Program-made: the position numbers and the translations under genes
Notes under the pieces: model-generated
Databases searched by the model: none
Told to the model about the DNA's origin: nothing
The model's input: only the letters and a program-made list of their open reading frames with translations
Assembly: GCA_023453335.1 (NCBI GenBank)
Contig: JAEXTU010000347.1
Coordinates: 1 to 8,329, forward strand
Source: Pseudomonadota bacterium
GTDB taxonomy: Bacteria > Desulfobacterota > Desulfovibrionia > Desulfovibrionales > Desulfovibrionaceae
Length of the DNA stretch: 8,329 nucleotides
Reading direction: 5' to 3'
In this document: in pieces, positions 7,102 to 8,329 of the stretch
How the letters are laid out: each line of letters begins with the position of its first letter
How positions within the stretch are numbered: the stretch's first letter is position 1

Positions 7102-7128
7102 CTATCGGCAGTCCCGCGGAAAAGTTTA
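7102..7128 (-). promoter_or_regulatory. Sigma-28 (FliA) flagellar promoter for the small motility gene
   Basis: On the minus strand TAAACTTT (7128-7121) is followed after exactly 11 bases by GCCGATAG (7109-7102). The enterobacterial FliA consensus is TAAAGTTT-N11-GCCGATAA, so 14 of 16 positions match with ideal spacing. Transcription would start about 35-40 bases before the ATG at 7058. The -35 element begins two bases after the stop of the second rrf2 gene. Confidence 0.8.
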
Positions 7129-7130
7129 GC

Positions 7131-7538
7131 CTAGCACTTGGCCTGGCGGAGGTCCTCCAGGGTGATCCCGTCCAGGATGCCGTTCATGGCCAGGGTTGCC
7201 CGGACCCACACCCGACGGGTCCGGCAATCCTCGGACTTCTCGCAGGTCCCGGGTTCGGACACGCACTCGGTGAGGGAGACTCCGCCCTCCAGGAGGCGGA
7301 CGATCTCGCCCACCGATATCTCCTCGGGCTGCTTGGCCAGCAGGTGGCCGCCTTTGGGACCGCGCACACTCTTGAGATATTTGGCCTTGTTCAAGGGGCG
7401 GATGAGTTGCTCCAGGTACTTGACCGAGACGCCCATCCGCTTGGATATCTCACTGACCGGGACCGGCTTGCCGTTCCCGTGTTCGGCGATGTCCAGGAGC
7501 ATCCGCGTGCCGTATCTGCTTCGCGTCGACAGCTTCAT
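7131..7538 (-). CDS. Second Rrf2-family regulator with three-cysteine Fe-S motif (135 aa)
   Basis: This is another IscR/NsrR-type winged-helix sensor, starting MKLSTRSRYGTR. The recognition helix lies around GVSVKYLEQLI (36-46), the wing around RGPKGGHLLAK (59-69), and EEISVGEIVRLLEGG at 72-86. Cys92, Cys99 and Cys105 have spacing CX6CX5C, one residue shorter than in the first copy; the last residue is also a cysteine (Cys135). By eye about 53 of the first 92 residues are identical to the other Rrf2 protein, so they are clear paralogues with divergent sensor loops. GGAGGA lies about 6 bases before the ATG at 7538, making the start secure. It is divergent from the ABC ATPase, a typical regulator-target layout. 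No terminator is visible before the sigma-28 promoter, so read-through into the small motility gene is possible. Confidence 0.93.
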   Translation of the reverse strand: MKLSTRSRYGTRMLLDIAEHGNGKPVPVSEISKRMGVSVKYLEQLIRPLNKAKYLKSVRGPKGGHLLAKQPEEISVGEIVRLLEGGVSLTECVSEPGTCEKSEDCRTRRVWVRATLAMNGILDGITLEDLRQAKC

Positions 7539-7573
7539 GGGTTTCCTCCGGAACTGGGCCCCAGCCCAGGAAA

Positions 7574-7608
7574 AGCATACCAACCAGATTTGAATGGAGG
7601 TAGCATAC
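7574..7608. repeat. Paired AGCATAC repeats in the rrf2/ABC divergent region
   Basis: AGCATAC occurs at 7574-7580 and again at 7602-7608, 28 bases apart in direct orientation. Between and overlapping them is a looser dyad, TACCNNC (7578-7584) facing GNNGGTA (7596-7602). The right-hand copy overlaps the -10 of the candidate rrf2 promoter, so bound protein would block or modulate it. This is a plausible operator for the adjacent Rrf2 protein, from position only. Confidence 0.35.
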
Positions 7609-7630
7609 TGGATTCCCGCCGCCTTTCCAA
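7602..7630 (-). promoter_or_regulatory. Candidate sigma-70 promoter of the second rrf2 gene
   Basis: Minus-strand TTGGAA (7630-7625) and TATGCT (7607-7602) are separated by 17 bases. Each matches the consensus at 4 of 6 positions. Transcription would start near 7595, giving a leader of about 57 bases before the ATG at 7538. Position and spacing are good; the hexamers are moderate. Confidence 0.5.
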
Positions 7631-7711
7631 GCACCATTTCCCGTTCGCCGACGATGTGGCCCGCCGGCCCGCCCTTGCCCCGGTCCTCCCAAAGGGATAG
7701 AGGGCCGGGCC

Positions 7712-8329
7712 ATGGCCGACCGCGATTTCCTCCTGGACCTCTCCGGCTGCGACGTGCGCCTGGGCCGCGCGACCGTTTTGCGCGGGGTGGACCTCACCCT
7801 GCGTCCGGGCCGCCACCTGGCGGTGCTGGGCCGCAACGGCGCAGGCAAGAGCACGCTGTTGCGCCTGCTTCTGGGCGAGGTGCATCCGGCCCAGAGCGTG
7901 GACCCCGCCACCGGCCGGGTGCAGGCCGGCCGGCGCGTGGTGCGGCCGGCGGCGCGGCCCCTGCTCCTAGTGGCCGCGGAGGAGCAGGACGCCTACCAGC
8001 GCCGGAGGGTGGAGTTGACCGGGCTGGAGGTGGCCTGCACCGGCCCCCTGGGCGTGTTCCTCCCCTTCCGGGAATTTTCCGAGGCCGAGCTGGCCCGCGG
8101 CCGGGAGGCCCTGGACCTGGCCGCGGCCGGGCATCTCGCCGGCCGGCCGGTGTCCGCCCTGTCCCGGGGCGAGCTGCGCCGGGTGCTGGTGGCCCGAGCC
8201 CTGGCCGCCCGGCCCGGAGTGCTCCTGCTGGACGAGGCCCTGGACGGCCTGGACCGCGCCTCGCGGGCCGGGGTGCTGGACGCCCTGGAGGCCGCGGCCC
8301 GGGCGGGCGCGACCCTGGTGGTTTCCGCC
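7712..8329 (+). CDS. ABC-type ATPase, ModF/YlmA-like (206 aa visible, runs off right edge)
   Basis: This is a cytoplasmic nucleotide-binding domain of an ABC protein. Walker A is GRNGAGKST at 40-48, the signature is LSRGE at 150-154, and Walker B is VLLLDE at 170-175 with the catalytic Glu175. The D-loop reads ALDGLD where most transporters have PTSGLD. The Q-loop region (about 83-95, LLLVAAEEQDAYQ) is atypical. The stretch ELTGLEVACTGPLGVF at 101-116, before the helical domain, resembles single-gene ABC ATPases such as ModF/YlmA, which often carry two such domains in tandem. A second domain may lie beyond the window. The start ATG at 7712 has only a weak AGGG upstream. The divergent Rrf2 gene is a likely regulator. 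Substrate and membrane partner cannot be determined. Confidence 0.85.
   Translation, partial: MADRDFLLDLSGCDVRLGRATVLRGVDLTLRPGRHLAVLGRNGAGKSTLLRLLLGEVHPAQSVDPATGRVQAGRRVVRPAARPLLLVAAEEQDAYQRRRVELTGLEVACTGPLGVFLPFREFSEAELARGREALDLAAAGHLAGRPVSALSRGELRRVLVARALAARPGVLLLDEALDGLDRASRAGVLDALEAAARAGATLVVSA

Overview
The window is GC-rich, densely coding bacterial DNA. It looks like a free-living, motile, anaerobic deltaproteobacterium, most likely a Desulfovibrio-like member of the Desulfovibrionaceae. That placement is an inference from gene content (complex I genes, an NhaD/ArsB-type antiporter, two three-cysteine Rrf2 regulators, a DUF3108 protein, stator-like genes) and codon use, not from a marker gene. 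There is no sign of phage, transposon, CRISPR array, tRNA or rRNA.

Region 1 (1-3058, minus strand, energy and ions). The start of a complex I operon reads nuoA-nuoB-nuoC leftwards and leaves the window inside nuoC. The genes overlap: nuoB begins inside the end of nuoA, and nuoC shares four bases with nuoB. Upstream of nuoA is a 410-base non-coding stretch with a leader hairpin, a possible sigma-70 promoter and a nested dyad. Before it, on the same strand, is a 12-TM-class ion-transporter-superfamily protein (NhaD/ArsB-type sodium:proton antiporter) with a signal peptide.

Region 2 (3059-4905). A 315-base non-coding gap leads to an Rrf2-family iron-sulfur-type regulator on the minus strand. 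It is divergent from a secreted DUF3108 protein on the plus strand. A 17-bp near-palindrome in their shared intergenic region fills the spacer of a possible rrf2 promoter.

Region 3 (4906-7058, surface motor). A stator-like pair lies on the plus strand in the order motB-like then motA-like, the reverse of the usual order, and ends at a strong GC-rich hairpin. Facing it is a 68-residue gene resembling small motility-associated (YjfB-like) proteins. It is preceded by a nearly perfect sigma-28 (FliA) flagellar promoter, the clearest regulatory site in the window.

Region 4 (7059-8329). A second Rrf2 regulator, about 58% identical to the first over its N-terminal 92 residues, is divergent from an ABC-type ATPase of the ModF/YlmA type that runs off the right edge.

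Most genes are familiar families. The points worth following up are the sigma-28 control of the small protein, the reversed stator pair with its long cytoplasmic N-terminus, and the two related Rrf2 regulators with their candidate operators.
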